Under the pieces are notes generated by a model. It saw only the letters and a list, made by a program, of their open reading frames with translations. It was not told where the DNA came from and ran no database searches. DNA of 64,000 nt from Erythroxylum novogranatense. Lineage: Eukaryota > Streptophyta > Magnoliopsida > Malpighiales > Erythroxylaceae. Position numbers and translations under genes: made by a program. Below are positions 23,421 to 35,867 of this stretch, in pieces. The first letter of the stretch is position 1. Each line of letters opens with the position of its first letter. Where the stretch lies: assembly GCA_029891385.1 (NCBI GenBank), contig CM057234.1, positions 27,638,350 through 27,702,349 of the forward strand. Direction: 5' to 3'.

Positions 23421-25340
23421 CGGTGCTCTAGATATCGGAGCAGTACCAGGCATAACTTCGATAGATAACTCCACTTCTCTCTCTGGAGGAAGCCTGTAGT
23501 TCCTCGGAAAACATCTGAAACTCATTCACTACTGTGAATATCAAGCGCTTTATCCTTACCACCTTCCTTCGGGAATCAAGTACAAACGCTAGATAAGCTT
23601 CACACCCTTTCTTAGAAGCTTTTGAGCTTGCATAGCAGATACTACATTAATTAAATCACTCAGGCAACCACCATGAAATACAATCTCGGACTAGTCAGCC
23701 TCCTCAAGAAAACTATCTTAGCCTTTACAATCAATTATTTGCTCGATGTTTAGACACCAATCCATACCTAGAATCAAATCAATTGTGAAACGGCAATCTA
23801 ATCGGATATATCATACTCACCGCCTTGAATCATAATCGACAATTCCTAACCACCGATTCACCAACACACTATCGCCTGAGGACTAGTTACATGCATGTCA
23901 TATTCTAACCGATCTATAAGTATCTCCTTATCAAACATTTCTCCAAAGACAGATATATGAACGTGAAGATCCAGATCAATTAATGCATACAATTCGTAAC
24001 CAAAGAGAGAAACCATACCAAAGAATGACATCCGGTGCATCCCGATCCTCACGAGCTTTCAAGCATAAGCCCGAGTCAAGGTAAGGCACAAATGGTCGAT
24101 TCACGCTGAGTCACGAGCTCGGATTAGCCTCTGCTCGATTATATCCGCCTCGCCTCTTCCTCGACCTCTGCTCCCAACCAAGCATGCGAAACCTCCCCAC
24201 TAGCTTCAGGCCATCCTGCATCGTCTCAAAGGGCAATTTGCAACCATATGCTCCGTGATCGCCACAACGAAAACATGCACTGTAGCTCTCCAAACAGACA
24301 CCCCAATGGTGAATAGAAAGTGTGGGCACTCTGGAGCACTAGAACCTCGACCCCAGAGGAACCCCTACTAGAGGCGGTCGGTGTAGGAAAGTTTTGTTGC
24401 TTTTCCTCATCACGATCTCTCGAGCAACTCTGGTGCGGATGAACTACTTTCCCGACTTCGCTTCCCGAAGACCGACCTCCTCTATTAAAGCCTCTTCTCG
24501 ACTTCTTTCTTTCCGATCGCTCTTGTCTTTCTACTTTTATTGCAACTGTATCACCGATGGTAAGTAACGTGTTGTAACATAGAAAACGCTACCAAATGCT
24601 CCTTGATCGAATCATGCAATCCTCCTCGAATTGATGACATCGAACTCTTCAACAAGACTGATTCAGGGCATATTTATCGAGCCGATTAAACTTCCGATCA
24701 TACTCAAGAATGCATAAACTCCTCTCGCTTAAGATTCAGGAATTGCTTCCACCGATCCTTTCTGTAAGCTTCCGTCACATACTTAGTTCTAAATTATTGG
24801 GCAAAGAATTCCCAAATCAGAGGCACCGGTAACTGAGGACTCTATAAAACAAATTTCCACCATTCATAAGCAGCCCCACAAGAAGGAAACAAGACAATGA
24901 ACCATCCGCTCACTGGATAATTAATCTCATCCAAGCCCTCTTCACCTTCTCAATCCGTAACTCGCCCCTTCAGATTCCTCCGAGATGTCCCGAAAATTCT
25001 TCACCCCATACTTCCTCGCTTGATCAATCGAAGCCTTAGGTGTTGTCATTCGATGCAACAAGGTCATCATATCCTAGACGACTTAATCAAAGCTTCTCCT
25101 TGAGCTAGAGGAGGAGGTGGAACCTCGGCTTCTCCTCGATTGACCCTTGATGGTCCCGGTGTTTCGAACGTGTTTGCTCCTACTGATTACTCTCAAGAAC
25201 TTCACAACAATCTCGTGAGATCCTTCCATCGTGCTTACTATAGACAAAACATGGGACACGCATTAGGCCATAACACAACGTAAACACTCAACAAAGAAAC
25301 AATAGGCAAGTATTTGTTAAACCGTAACCGCCTAAACCGT
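23420..25340 (-). pseudogene. Gag and protease of element C, strongly degraded
   Basis: Only fragments are readable. At about 24329-24111 the minus strand encodes CFRCGDHGAYGC, a CCHC zinc knuckle whose His position has been lost. At 24052-23858 lies a protease-like stretch (YELYALIDLDLHVH, where DSGATHS is normally expected nearby). Gag proper should occupy 24400-25300, but no long frame is left. Position between the primer site and RT supports the assignment. Confidence 0.5.
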
Positions 25341-25342
25341 GC

Positions 25343-25356
25343 ACTCGATACTAAAA
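25343..25356 (-). other. Primer-binding site of element C, degraded
   Basis: The plus strand reads CTCGATACTAAAA before the 5' LTR. The initiator tRNA-Met site in element D reads CTCTGATACC. The difference (CTCTGA to CTCGA) is the same CTG-to-CG change found elsewhere in the window. Confidence 0.55.
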
Positions 25357-27781
25357 TGTAACACCCAAATACCCCCGAGAGGATACATGGATGCCACCCA
25401 AGACAGACAAACAAATCAAAACGTTTCACACATGCATTTTTAAAAACTAAACGTAACACACATATAATACATCTCATAATTTCAGAAACAAATCCAAAGA
25501 ATATTTACAAGCCCAAACAAACCAAACAAAATACATTTTCGCGCGACACAAAACTCAGACTCTTTTAGCCACTGCAGTTGACTTGTCCAAGTCCTTAATC
25601 TCTTAGCTCCGAACCTACACGGACAAATCCATCGTGCTAAGCATATAGCTTAGTGAGTAATAACTAATCTATATTAACCGATTTCAGAAATGCAAAGAAT
25701 GCATTTTAGAACAGATTTTATACTAAATGTAATCAGTAACACGTGAGATCCTTCGTAATCGAATATATTTTAGTTTATATCGTAATCAAACAGATATCGT
25801 AATACGTAACAAATCAAACTATAAATCCATGAACATAAATGGGTAACGGACTTATACAGAGATACCATAATTAGTATCGGCGGAGAGACATATGTCTCGA
25901 TATCGAGACACCAAAGTGTCAAATAACAGAGCAATCAGAGATTCTTCTAGGCATGCCTATTTACCCATAACTAGACTTAATAGCTTTATAATGTAACAAG
26001 ATCATTTTAGTCATTCATATGCGTGCAAATAGCACTCCCGATAAATCAATCCTAGACATCATCTAGGTTGACTCACAAAATTTAACATTACAAAATTTAC
26101 TTACCTAAAGTACTTACATCAAATTTTCTACCTATATTACATACCTAAATTATCGACCAGATTACTTACCTAAATCGCCTTAGTGTTTATTGTCCCGATA
26201 ATATTTGGCGAAGGGTCTTTCCTCTATCATAGGGAACACGGACACAAATTATTATTGTGCTTAATTACTGTATGATAACTGAGTATGATGCATGTTCATA
26301 ACAAATTTTCGGGATTAATCAACAACTCATAGGACCAAATGATCTATGAAGTTTCAAGAAATTAGCGATACTGCGAGTATTCAAATGAAAGTAAGTCTTT
26401 ACCAATTAAATATGAAAATGTACAATACACTAGAGAGAACTAATGAATAGATATGACATTAATTCTCAAATGCTATGTCAATAAGCAACATAAAGATCAT
26501 AGGACATGCTAAAAAGAGAAAAAGAGTGCGAGTTGAATCATTTAGCTCTACATTAAGAATGAAACAAAGATACATAATAATAAGAAGTAGACAAAAAAAT
26601 GAAATAGCGGACAACATTTGAAATTTGGTTTTCGTCAAGAATCACTTGTGAGGTAAGGGATGAAGTAAATGATGGAGGAGTGGTATCTATTTATAGAGCA
26701 TTTTTGTAAACTAGCCATTTTTGTACCATTAACTAGCCGTTATATATTTTAATAAATTATTTTTGGGTGAAAAAAATACGTATGACTACTGTTCACAAAT
26801 ACGTGCAGTTCATCGCTCACAAATACATACGATTCTCGCTTTACAAATACGCATTTTCCATCGCTCACTTGATTTGTAGCATTATTGTAGCAAGACACTG
26901 TTCACTATTCTGCACTGTTCGCTATTTTGCACTGTTCATCATCTTCAACCTTCGACTTCCGACTCTGAAACTTCTTCTTTTCTTCTTTTTTTTTTTCTTT
27001 TTTTTTTCCCTTCCTTTAACTTCTTCACTTTACAACTAACCTATTTAGCAATTCTAACCTATCAGAATTATCCTAATCTTCAAACATGATAAATCTAAAA
27101 AAAATTCCTTCCCCCTTTCTTTCTCTACGGTATTAACTAACACCAACAACGCCTCCCGTAATCCAAGATGATCAAGAATAAAACAAAAATAAAGATGTAA
27201 TTCGCGTATGAGAAACTAACCGTAAAATCCTACTTACCAGCTTTCCAAAGAAAACTCCAACAGTGCGATTAAAATAGGTATTGGTGAGTGAATTGCTTCG
27301 CTATCTCTCCGATGGATGGGTAAAGGATGCATTCGGTGAGGAATAAACGATAATGTTCTATTTAATTAGCTGCGTGTAGGTTTGGATGCGATACATACCT
27401 AACAAAACGACTAATAGGTCCAAATAGTAATAAATAACCAAAACATTGTTATGAATTCTTATAACAAATAAATACCCAAAAGTTTCGTAAAACTTCCAAA
27501 ATTTACCAAAATTCCGTCGAGAATAATGACTCTCAAAATAAATTGTCAACTCAAAACTAATCCTCCATTAATTTCTAAAATATTTGAAGTATACAAAATT
27601 ACGAAAATTATAATAATATTGTCCAAATCAATCCAAGTTTCATTAAACCAATTGACTGAAAAATGCCATGAATGATGCCAAAATACTTATGCACAATTTA
27701 AGCAAATAGTGAATAAGCAAATAACAAACATAATTCGTACTAAATTCCTTTACTATTCTAACCCTAATGTGGGGCGTTACA
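25357..27781 (-). repeat. 5' LTR of element C (2.4 kb)
   Basis: It pairs with 18304-20702 along its whole length: TGTAACACCCAAATACCCCC at one end, GGGGCGTTACA at the other. No coding region was seen in it. Confidence 0.87.
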
Positions 27782-28554
27782 TTGATGGAGTAAGTTGCCC
27801 TCATGATGACACCCTCGTGGTAAATCTGAACATGGACGGTTACGAGATGAAGCGGGTGATGATTGATACGGGCAGCTCGGTCGATTTGTTGTATTATGAA
27901 GCCTTCAAGCAGATGGAGGTACCCGAAGATCGACTACTGCCTATAGACGGACCTATCAAAGTGGTAACTGGAGCATCAGCCTACCCATTCACCTGAGTTC
28001 ATTTAAAAGTGAAGTTTGGGCAAAAGCCGTGCCAAATAGAAAGGGATGTTGAATTCCTAGTCGTGAAGTTTCAAGGGGCATATAATGCAATAATCGGACG
28101 AGCTACCCAGAACGCCTTTAGAGCGGTCGTCTCTACATACTACCAGGCGATGAAATTCCCAACGCATCATGGAATCGGCACTGTCAGGGGTCAGCAGAGA
28201 ATCGCAAGGGAGTGCTACTTAGCAGAAACGAAAACGTTAAACGGAGCGGTAGTCCTGGCGAGCTCTCTTGATGTGAGAGCCGATGAGGAGACGAATAGGA
28301 TGAACCCAGTGGAAGAAACGCAACGGGTCGTATTAGACGAAGCTGACCCCTCTAAATTCACAAACCTAGGCTCTGAGCTGCAAAAAGGCCTGGTTAAAGA
28401 AATCACAGACTGTCTGGTGGAAAATAGATCGGTTTTCGCTTGGGTACCGAGCGACATGCCTGAAATTGTTCGGTCAGTCGCATCGCACTCCCTTGGTATT
28501 CGGCATGACTACAACCCGATCAGACAAAAGAAACGATGGCACAGCAAGGAGTGA
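27782..28554 (+). pseudogene. Protease and linker of element B
   Basis: It starts directly at the right target-site copy of element C. GVSCPHDDTLVVNLNMDGYE is followed by VMIDTGSSVDLLYYEAF, with an intact aspartic protease DTG triad. A TGA at 27994-27996 replaces the Trp that element A has in FAWVNLKVKL, and a TGA at 28552-28554 ends the linker. The frame is unchanged across both stops, so each is a point mutation. AETKTLNGAVV at about 28220 marks the place where element A was hit by the solo LTR. Confidence 0.87.
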
Positions 28555-29391
28555 CAGGGGGTGATCGAGAAAGAAGTAGAGAAGTTGCTTGAGGCCGGGT
28601 TCATCCGAGAAGTCAAGTATCCCGAATGGTTCGCCAATGTGGTTTTAGTGAAAAAGAAGAACGGAAAATGGAGAATGTGCATCGATTTCACCGACCTGAA
28701 CAAAGCATGTCCAAAGGACAGCTTCCCCTTGCCCAAGATCGACCAGTTGGTAGACTCTACCTCAGGGCATGAACTTCTCAGCTTCCTGGATGCTTTCTTG
28801 GGCTATCATCAGATCCAAATGAGTCTGGAAGACGAAGAAAAGACCGCCTTCATAACCGACCAAGGCACATATTGCTACCAAGTAATTCCTTTTGGCTTGA
28901 AGAATGCGGGGGCGACCTATCAGCGACTCGTCATGAAGGTCTTTAAGAAACAGATCGGCCGGTCGGTGGAAGCTTATGTGGATGATATGGTGGTCAAAAG
29001 TAAGACATCAACGGAGTATATGGAAGATCTCAAGGAACTCTTCCAGACCCTAAATAAATTTCAAATGAAGCTGAACCCGAAAAAATGCGTTTTTGGGATA
29101 GCATCCAGAAAATTTCTAGAGTTTATGATCACTCAGCGGGGGATTGAGGCTAATCCAGAGAATATTGAAGCCATCATCCAGATGCCTTCGCCGCAATGCT
29201 TGAAAGATATACAGATATTGACCGGTCGGATAGTCTCGCTGAGTAGATTTGTCTCTAGAATGGGAGACAAGTGCCTCCCTTTCTTCAAAGTTTTAAGGAA
29301 AACGGATGTGACGCAATTTCGATGGCCAGATGAGTGCGAAAGGACATTTCGACAATTAAAACTATATTTGTCTAGCCCGCCCATCCTGTAG
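28555..29391 (+). pseudogene. Reverse transcriptase of element B
   Basis: Open for 276 codons in the same frame as the protease: WRMCIDFTDLNKACPKD, FPLPKIDQLVDSTSGHE, QVIPFGLKNAGATYQR and the catalytic YVDDMVVKS are all intact. A TAG at 29389-29391 interrupts it before the RNase H, and the frame continues beyond. It could be a working RT domain only if the surrounding stops were absent. It is closely related to element A at 7790-8620. Confidence 0.9.
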
Positions 29392-30260
29392 AGCCCGGTT
29401 GAAGGGGAGAATCTGATTCTATACTTGGCAGTCACGGAGGGGTCGATTAGTGCAGTCCTTGTCCGCTCGGAGGGAAATGAACAACACCCGGTCTACTACG
29501 TCAGTAAGGTGTTGACCGGATCAGAGACGCGGTATGCGTCTATAGAAAAGCTGGCCCTCTCCTTGATAATGTCAGCGCGGAAGTTAAGACCTTACTTCCA
29601 GAGTCACACCATCGAAGTATGGACCGATCAACCCCTCAGGCAATGTCTTCAAAAGCCCGAAACCTCGGGTCGGCTAATAAAGTGGGCAGTAGAATTGGGA
29701 GAATTCGACATACAATATAAGCCCCGGACGACGATCAAGGCACAAGTGTTGGCGGACTTCATTGCAGAGATGAGCCAACCTAGCTCGAAAGATGAGCAAC
29801 TCCCTGCCTGGAGCCTGTTCGTTGACGGGTCATCCAACGCCGAGGGATGCGGAGCAGGAGTAGTACTGATCAGCCCGCACAATGAAGAAAAGGTAGAATA
29901 TGCCCTTCGGCTCGAGTTCAAGGCCTCCAATAACGAAGCAGAATACGAGGCCCTGATAGCCGGCCTCCAATTGGCTAGGGAAATGGAAGTTAAACACTTA
30001 AAGGTGTACAACGATAGCCAAGTAGTGGTCGACTAAATCGGACAAGATGAAAGCCGAGGAACAACATGATCAAATACCTAGAGTTGGTGAAACAGGAGTT
30101 GAAGAACTTCGAGCAATATTCGGTCAATAGAATAGAGCGAGCCCGGAATGTTAAGACAGATGCGCTCTCCAGAATGACCTCCTACCGGGATGCCAAAAAT
30201 AATGTCCTGATCGAACGACTAGAACAGCCTAGCATCCAGAAAACCCAAGAAGTTCTTGAT
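29392..30260 (+). pseudogene. Dual RNase H region of element B
   Basis: The first RNase H follows the RT directly: YLAVTEGSISAVLVR, PVYYVSKVLTG, EKLALSLIMSARKLRPYF, TDQPLRQCLQKPE. The second, archaeal-type domain begins SLFVDGSSNAEGCGAGVVL and continues SNNEAEYEALIAGLQLA. A TAA at 30034-30036 and a frameshift between 30037 and 30066 break it. After that the frame resumes at MIKYLELVKQ. Two successive RNase H domains are a mark of the Tat lineage. Confidence 0.85.
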
Positions 30261-31505
30261 GTGAGCACCGGTCGGTCGGGTTGGATGGAGCCGATCAGAC
30301 AGTACCTCTTGGAGGGAACGCAACCTGAAGAAGCATTGGAGGCCAAGAAACTAAGAATAAAGGCGGCCGAGTACACAGTCATTAATGACACTCTATACAA
30401 GCGATCCTACGACTGGCCACTGCTTCGATGCTTGAATGAAGAAGAAGCCGAGCAGGCAATGGCCGAAGTCCACGAAGGAATGTGCGGAAATCATGTAGGA
30501 GGCAGAATGTTAGCTCACAAACTGATCAAACAGGAGTACTACTGGCCGACAATGAGAAAAGACTGCCAGGAGAAAGTCGACCGATGTGAGGCCTGCCAGA
30601 GAAATAGCAGCCTGTCTCACCAGCCGACCGAGAGGATGAAAATCGTAAGCCATCCCATCCCCTTTGCCCAATGGGGGATGGACATACTGGGGCCTTTCCC
30701 TCTCGGTCCTGGACAGAAGAAGTTCTTGATAGTGGCAGTGGAATATTTCACCAAATGGGTTGAAGCTGAAGTGGTCGCCACAATCATCGAACAAAAGGTG
30801 GAGAATTTCGTGAGAAGAAATATACTAACTCGCTTTGGAATGCCTATGGTGTTGATTACAGACAATGGTCGGCAGTTCGACAATGACAAGTTCAGAGACT
30901 TCTGCGACCGACTAAAGATAAGACTACAGTTAACCTCAGTTGCTCATCCTTAGAGCAACGGCCTTGCAGAGAATACCAACAAAAAAATAATGAGTGCTCT
31001 CAAGAAGCGCCTAGACGGTCGAAGGACTTGGTTGGAAGAAGTAGACGAAGTATTATGGGCGTACAGAACTACAATCGAGCGGAGCCATTGTGGAAACACT
31101 GCTCAGATGACCTTCAAGCGTAAACCCGGTTCTAGTAGGGTGGCATTACATAATCAAAGGGTGTCGGGCTATGAAGAAGAGCGGAATGATGAAGCTCGCA
31201 GAGCGGAAGTCGTTCTCCTCAGTGAGGACAGAGAAAGGGCAGTCGCTCGTTCGGAAGCAATCAAGCAAAAAGCGACCAAATTCTACAACAGAAGGGTAAA
31301 GCCGAGCGACGTAAAGATAGGCGGGTATGTCCTGCGAAAGGCCGAGGTGGCTAGGAAGCATCCTGGAAAGCTCGGACAGACGTGGGAAGGACCCTATCGG
31401 GTGATTAAGCAAGTCGGGCATGGTTCTTACATCCTACGCGATGCGAAAGGGAAGGTTCTACCAAGACCTTGGAACTCTCGAAACTTGAAGGCGTTCTACC
31501 AATAG
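30261..31505 (+). pseudogene. Integrase of element B
   Basis: The zinc-binding region reads VHEGMCGNHVGGRMLAH and CEACQRNSS. The catalytic triad is D in WGMDILGPFPLG, D in ITDNGRQFDNDK, and E in SNGLAENTNKK. A TAG at 30951-30953 (CAG in element A, giving HPQSN) sits immediately before the last block, and the same frame then runs on to the natural end LKAFYQ at 31505. The DDE residues are all present, so only this stop and the upstream breaks disable it. Confidence 0.88.
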
Positions 31506-31689
31506 ATAAGTTTTATTTTAGTTAATCTTCACTTATTACCATTTTTGTATACATGTGGGAACCTTTTTCCTATCCCTGCCAGACAGGTTTTTTAACGGCC
31601 CACGCCCTCATTATCATCAATAAAGGGGTTTTCAGATTTCTTAGCAATAAAAAGCTCTATTATATGTGGCAAAGAGTAAAAAATCCAAT

Positions 31690-32260
31690 CAACCATTGCC
31701 CGTCATCTCCATAGATCGACTACGGTCGGTCGGGTCGCCAAAACAAGATCCTTGGGACCCTCGCTCGTCATCGCTCGGCATCTCCATAGATCGACTATGG
31801 TCGGTCGGGTTGCCAAGACAAGATCTTGGGACCCTCGCTCGCAATCGCCCGGCATCTCCATAGATCGACTACGGTCAGTCGGGTCGCCAAGACAAGATCC
31901 TTGGGACCCTCGCTCTCCATCGCTCGGCATCTCCATAGATCGACTACGGTCGATCGGGTCGCCAAGACAAGATCCTTGGGACCTCGCCGCAATCGCCTCA
32001 AGATCTCCATAGATCGACTCATCGTCACGGGTCACCAAGACAAGATCCTTGGGACCCTCACTCGCCATCGTTCGGCGTCTACATAGCTCGACTATCGATT
32101 GACTAGGTCGCCGAGACGAAATCCTCGGGACCATCGATCGCCCTCGCCTATTGCTCGGCCAGGTTGTCAAGACAAGACTTTTGGGACCCTCGCTCGGCAT
32201 CGACACAGATCGATTGCGGTCGATATGTCTCCAAGACGAGATCCTTGGGACCTCGGTTCG
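31690..32260. repeat. 74-75 bp tandem repeat array in the 3' region of element B
   Basis: The word TCTCCATAGATCGAC (or close variants) starts at 31706, 31781, 31855, 31930, 32004 and 32078, with spacing of 74-75 bp. More diverged copies extend to about 32260. It is the reverse-strand counterpart of the array in element A and occupies the same place, between integrase and the antisense ORF. Confidence 0.92.
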
Positions 32261-32434
32261 GACTATACTATAAGTCGACCTCGAAGCTGGTCGACTATGA
32301 GCAACTTCATCAAACTCCACTATACATCAAAAGTAAAGAACAAAAATACGGAAAATGACTTCAGAAAAATGAAACAAAAGTAAAGCTTGCATTAACATAA
32401 ATCTGCCCTGGTCACAAGCCCGACCAGGTAAGCT

Positions 32435-34687
32435 TCAAAAGTCCACAGAAGGAGAAGTGGGCGAATACCCAGGGGAAGCCTCGGAAGCGGGCGGAAAAGT
32501 CGAAGCGGGAGCAGGGTCCAAGGGAGCGGCCGGAGAAGTGTCCTCACGAGGAAGCTCGTCCTCCTCAGCTGAGCTAAGGTCCAGCTCCTCAATCGGGACT
32601 GACCCCCGGTCCTCCAGGGCTCTCTCCCTTACTTCCTCCAGAGAGAGGCCAAGGGCGGTAGGAAGCAGCGGCTCGGCAAACCCCTCAAACGAAGGATCAT
32701 CCGACCCCTCAGGAAAGCAGGCGTCATAGCAATTCTTCAAGATCATGAGGGCCAAGTCACAGGAGTACTCCAAGCACTCCTCCTACAAGAACCGCCTCTG
32801 CCATCGCATGATCGCCTCGACCCTTTGTTCCTTTACTGAGGCTCGCACCTCCTCGGCTTTCTTCGGCCATACCGGTCCTCGAGGGATTTCCCAGCTTCCC
32901 TCACAACACCACAGATTCCTGGACAGCTTGTTCCTCGCCACATCGCCTCACCCTCTCAACCTCCTCCCCAGTGGTAGCCGAGCCAAAGAGCTCCTCTCCT
33001 CCTCTCCGGCGCGAGCCGAGCTCATGACGCCACGCCCTCCTCCCGAGTTTCTTCTCCTCCTCCAAGGAAGAGAGTTGAGCCTGGAGAAGTCTCTTCTTCT
33101 CGACCTCCGAGAGCTCGGTCTTTAAACCGTCCACCTGCTCTAGGAGGGAATGGACCTCCCGATTCAGCAGCTCGATAGGCGACGACGGACAGTGAGAGCC
33201 ACCTCCCTCATGGAATTGTGGATGGCACGGCCCGTTAGCTCCTCAACATCTAACTCGCCAAAGCGCCTCGCTCAAGGAGGAATGATCCTCTCAGCGATAT
33301 GAAGAGCCACTTGATGTTGGCGATCGAGGCGCCTTCTCAGCTGCTAATCACGGCCCCACTTGTCAAGACTCCCGCCGGCTTCTTCCCTTTACCACAAGGC
33401 GGGGGCAGGACGATCTTCCACTTTCTCCTTCCCCTTGCTTCGGTCCAAGGGGCGAGGAGATCGATCGACTACTTGAGGAGATCGGTCGACTACTCGAGCC
33501 CCCCTTCTCCTCTTCAGAGGTCGTTCACTCTCCTCTTCCTCGACGACAACCAGCATCGACCAGCAGACGACCACAAAGAAAGCGCAGATGGCTCGGAACC
33601 GGTAGGAGGAACATTCCGCTGCTCGGAAGCAATGGGCCGAACAACCATTGAACTGGCCTCTCCCCTATCCGCCTGTCCTCTGGCCTCCGAAGGCCCGACG
33701 ACCTTGCGCTTACTCTCGGCAGACTTGGGAGGGCCGGGGAAAGCATGAACCTTGACCATGGCTGCATAAACAACGAAAGCAGGTTAGAAATCGAACCAAA
33801 ACCTATAAGCATGGAAAATAACTCAACCATGAGGGGTCAACCAGGCGGGGCGGATCCCTCTCCTAGCCCGCTAACTTGAGGCGGGGGGTCAATCAGAAGA
33901 GAGTTGGCCGAGGCCCCCCCACCGTATCCCGAAATAAGCCGAACGAAGTTATATTGATCGAGCTCCTTTATACGACCTACCACCTCCCGCTCCTCCCTAG
34001 AAAGGAATAGACTTGACGAGTCATTCCATCGCTCAGCTAGGGGATACCTCCACGGCTGGGACTCGGAGGAAAATCCCGGAGGCTTCACGAAGAAATATTT
34101 TGTTCGCCAACCGGTAATTTTAGAGGCCGTACCAGCTGGGCGATACCGGGCATCCTTATACATCAGGGAAGGAATCTCACCCCCAGAGCTCGGACTCTGG
34201 CTCATTCTCAAAAGTGGCGCAGATATCGACCAAGGCGCATACCAAATTGGTGGCACAAAGAAAGCAAGACCATTGATGAACCTCCACCCATTCGGAGGAA
34301 TCGACTTCGGCCTTAATTGATAATCAGCGACACTTCATCCACGATCGCAGACGTCTGGTAGTTTCAAGCCACCACCAAGAAGAAATACTCGAGATGGCAA
34401 ACCACCCACTTGTCTTTGTTGTCGATTCTTTCATCCCCGAGGCCACTTAGGCTCCCAGGACCGAGGGATACCATTCCTAACAATCGACCGACTCAACTCC
34501 GCTGCGGACATCCTCGATTTGCCTTTGGGCAGTTGCTTTACTACCAGCCCATCTTTCCGCTCTCTTGTCGTAATCTCTTTAACATCTCCCAACCTCGACA
34601 TCGCCGTCGCCTCAACTATAACTCCGACGACCTCTCATCAACATCATCCCTTGGAGAAATCCCACTCCGAGAACCGGTGGACGACAT
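32435..34687 (-). pseudogene. Antisense extra ORF (aORF) of element B
   Basis: Counterpart of 2359-4500 in element A. Reading downwards, ATG lies at 34687 or a later one opening MSRLGDVKEITTRERKDG. The exon 1 body includes VKPPGFSSESQPWRYPLAE and LLIDPPPQVSGLGEGSAPP (34256-33837). A GT-AG intron spans 33841-33762. Exon 2 starts MVKVHAFPGPPKSAE (33759) and ends TSPSVDF at 32435. Splicing joins cct-g to cc-ATG, the same phase as in element A. Stops and frameshifts break it at several points, for example after WPRG in exon 1. The function is not known. The conserved intron shows that it was once an expressed, spliced gene. Confidence 0.72.
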
Positions 34688-35429
34688 GCTAACTAAGAGG
34701 AAATTTAGAAGAGGAAAATGAAGGAAAGGGACGTACCTATTTAGTGATATGAGGTCGAAAATTTGTGCAACTCTGAAGGAAATTTTCGAAAACTGAGAAT
34801 GAAAAAGAGTAGAGGAAAGCAAGAACGAAACGAGCGTGAAAAAAACCAAACCGTCTGTCGATCCTGGATATTTATAAGGAAACGTTCAAATTGTGATCCA
34901 ACCAAAACTTGACGGGTGGAGAAAATCCAAGCTATGCCCGGACACGTGGCATAATCTGAGCGGAGATAAATTAGGGTTAATCGAAATCCGAAGTGGCGCG
35001 AACAGTTGAAAGGACGTACGGGACAGCTGCACAACGGTTACAAGGACGATACGCTTCGGATTTTGAAAAGCTGTCAGAGGGCACGCGCCGTCAAATAATA
35101 AATGCTTCCAGTACCTTCACGCGCTCGCTAATGATAACCACCCGACTTGCTTTAGCGCGAGTTGTCGCGCAATAAGTGTCGAGGCCGACCAGTTGGGGCA
35201 CTCAGCCGACCGATCCTAGTACGAGCAGTCACGCACAACTAGTCAGCATTCGACCGATCGGGATTACCCGGGCTGTCCCATGACCGAGTTACAATGTCAA
35301 TATCTGATCGATCGACCACCTTACTAGCTGTCTTGCTTACAAGCTATAAGATAGCAGACGAGCAACAAAATCCTAACATATTCCTTCGACCCTTCTCTTT
35401 GCTCGGACTTGAGGAGTAGGGGGAGCTTA
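34688..35429 (-). promoter_or_regulatory. Putative promoter and 5' UTR intron of the antisense ORF; polypurine tract
   Basis: On the minus strand, TATAAATA (34869-34876 on the plus strand) precedes a splice-donor-like AAATAG|GTACGT at 34731-34742 and a pyrimidine tract ending TTAG just before the ATG. Element A has the same elements in the same order. The plus-strand purine run GAGGAGTAGGGGGAGCTTA at 35411-35429 is the polypurine tract of element B. No other gene was seen. Confidence 0.5.
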
Positions 35430-35862
35430 TGGTCGGGTTGGCTAAATTGGGCCAGAACCCAGTCTCAACGTCGTATGGGCCGATCGGTCCAATCACCAAA
35501 GATCAGTCTCATACCTAAGGGCTATGTCAAGCCCAAGCCTGATCCACGCTCTCCTCAGCCTACTTGTAGGAGAAAGACTCCCATGCAAACACGTAAAAGA
35601 TCTAAACCTAATTGCTGCTCATATATAAGGTATAATTCTATCGTAACAAAGGTACGCAATCCTAAACTAAATTCTCTCTGTTTACAACGAACCTACCTTC
35701 ACCAAAAGACTGACTTGAGCGTCGGAGGGGCTAATCGGGACACAATCTCCGTCGTGCCTTCTTTGTTTTGCAGGGATCCTTACGTTGAAGTTTCTACAGA
35801 AAGCAGCCAACTCTATAGATCAAAACGACAATATTCAGTTCCGCCAGAATCCGGCAGAATCA
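35430..35862 (+). repeat. 3' LTR of element B (433 bp)
   Basis: It starts TGGTCGGGTTGG and ends GCAGAATCA, followed by the target-site copy AATAT (35863-35867). It contains the same TATATAAG box. It keeps the CTG and CAG words that are altered in the 5' LTR. Confidence 0.9.
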
Positions 35863-35867
35863 AATAT

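Larger units (their letters stand above)
18304..27781 (-). mobile_element. Element C: Tekay/Del-type chromovirus nested in element B
   Basis: The LTRs are 18304-20702 (3') and 25357-27781 (5'), and exact TTGAT target copies lie at 18299-18303 and 27782-27786. Removing it rejoins the protease sequence of element B (SDLD|GVSCPHDD). Its polyprotein reads on the minus strand in the order gag, protease, RT, RNase H, integrase, chromodomain. The C-terminal chromodomain and TGTAACACCC ends fit the Tekay/Del group of chromoviruses. The polyprotein is heavily broken, partly in the CAG/CTG-related manner described in the findings. Total length is 9478 bp. Confidence 0.9.
16148..35862 (+). mobile_element. 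Element B: Ty3/gypsy, Tat/Retand-type LTR retrotransposon
   Basis: Same family and layout as element A but on the plus strand: 5' LTR 16148-16569, primer site, gag, protease, RT, dual RNase H, integrase (ending at 31505), 74-75 bp tandem array, antisense spliced ORF, polypurine tract, 3' LTR 35430-35862. It is flanked by exact AATAT copies (16143-16147 and 35863-35867). Element C (18304-27781) is nested between gag and the protease core. Without C and its TSD, element B measures about 10.2 kb. Stops and one frameshift disable its polyprotein. Confidence 0.92.

Noticed and set aside
31690..32260. CRISPR-like or other spaced-repeat array.
   Set aside because: The units are contiguous 74-75 bp tandem repeats without unique spacers, inside a plant retrotransposon.
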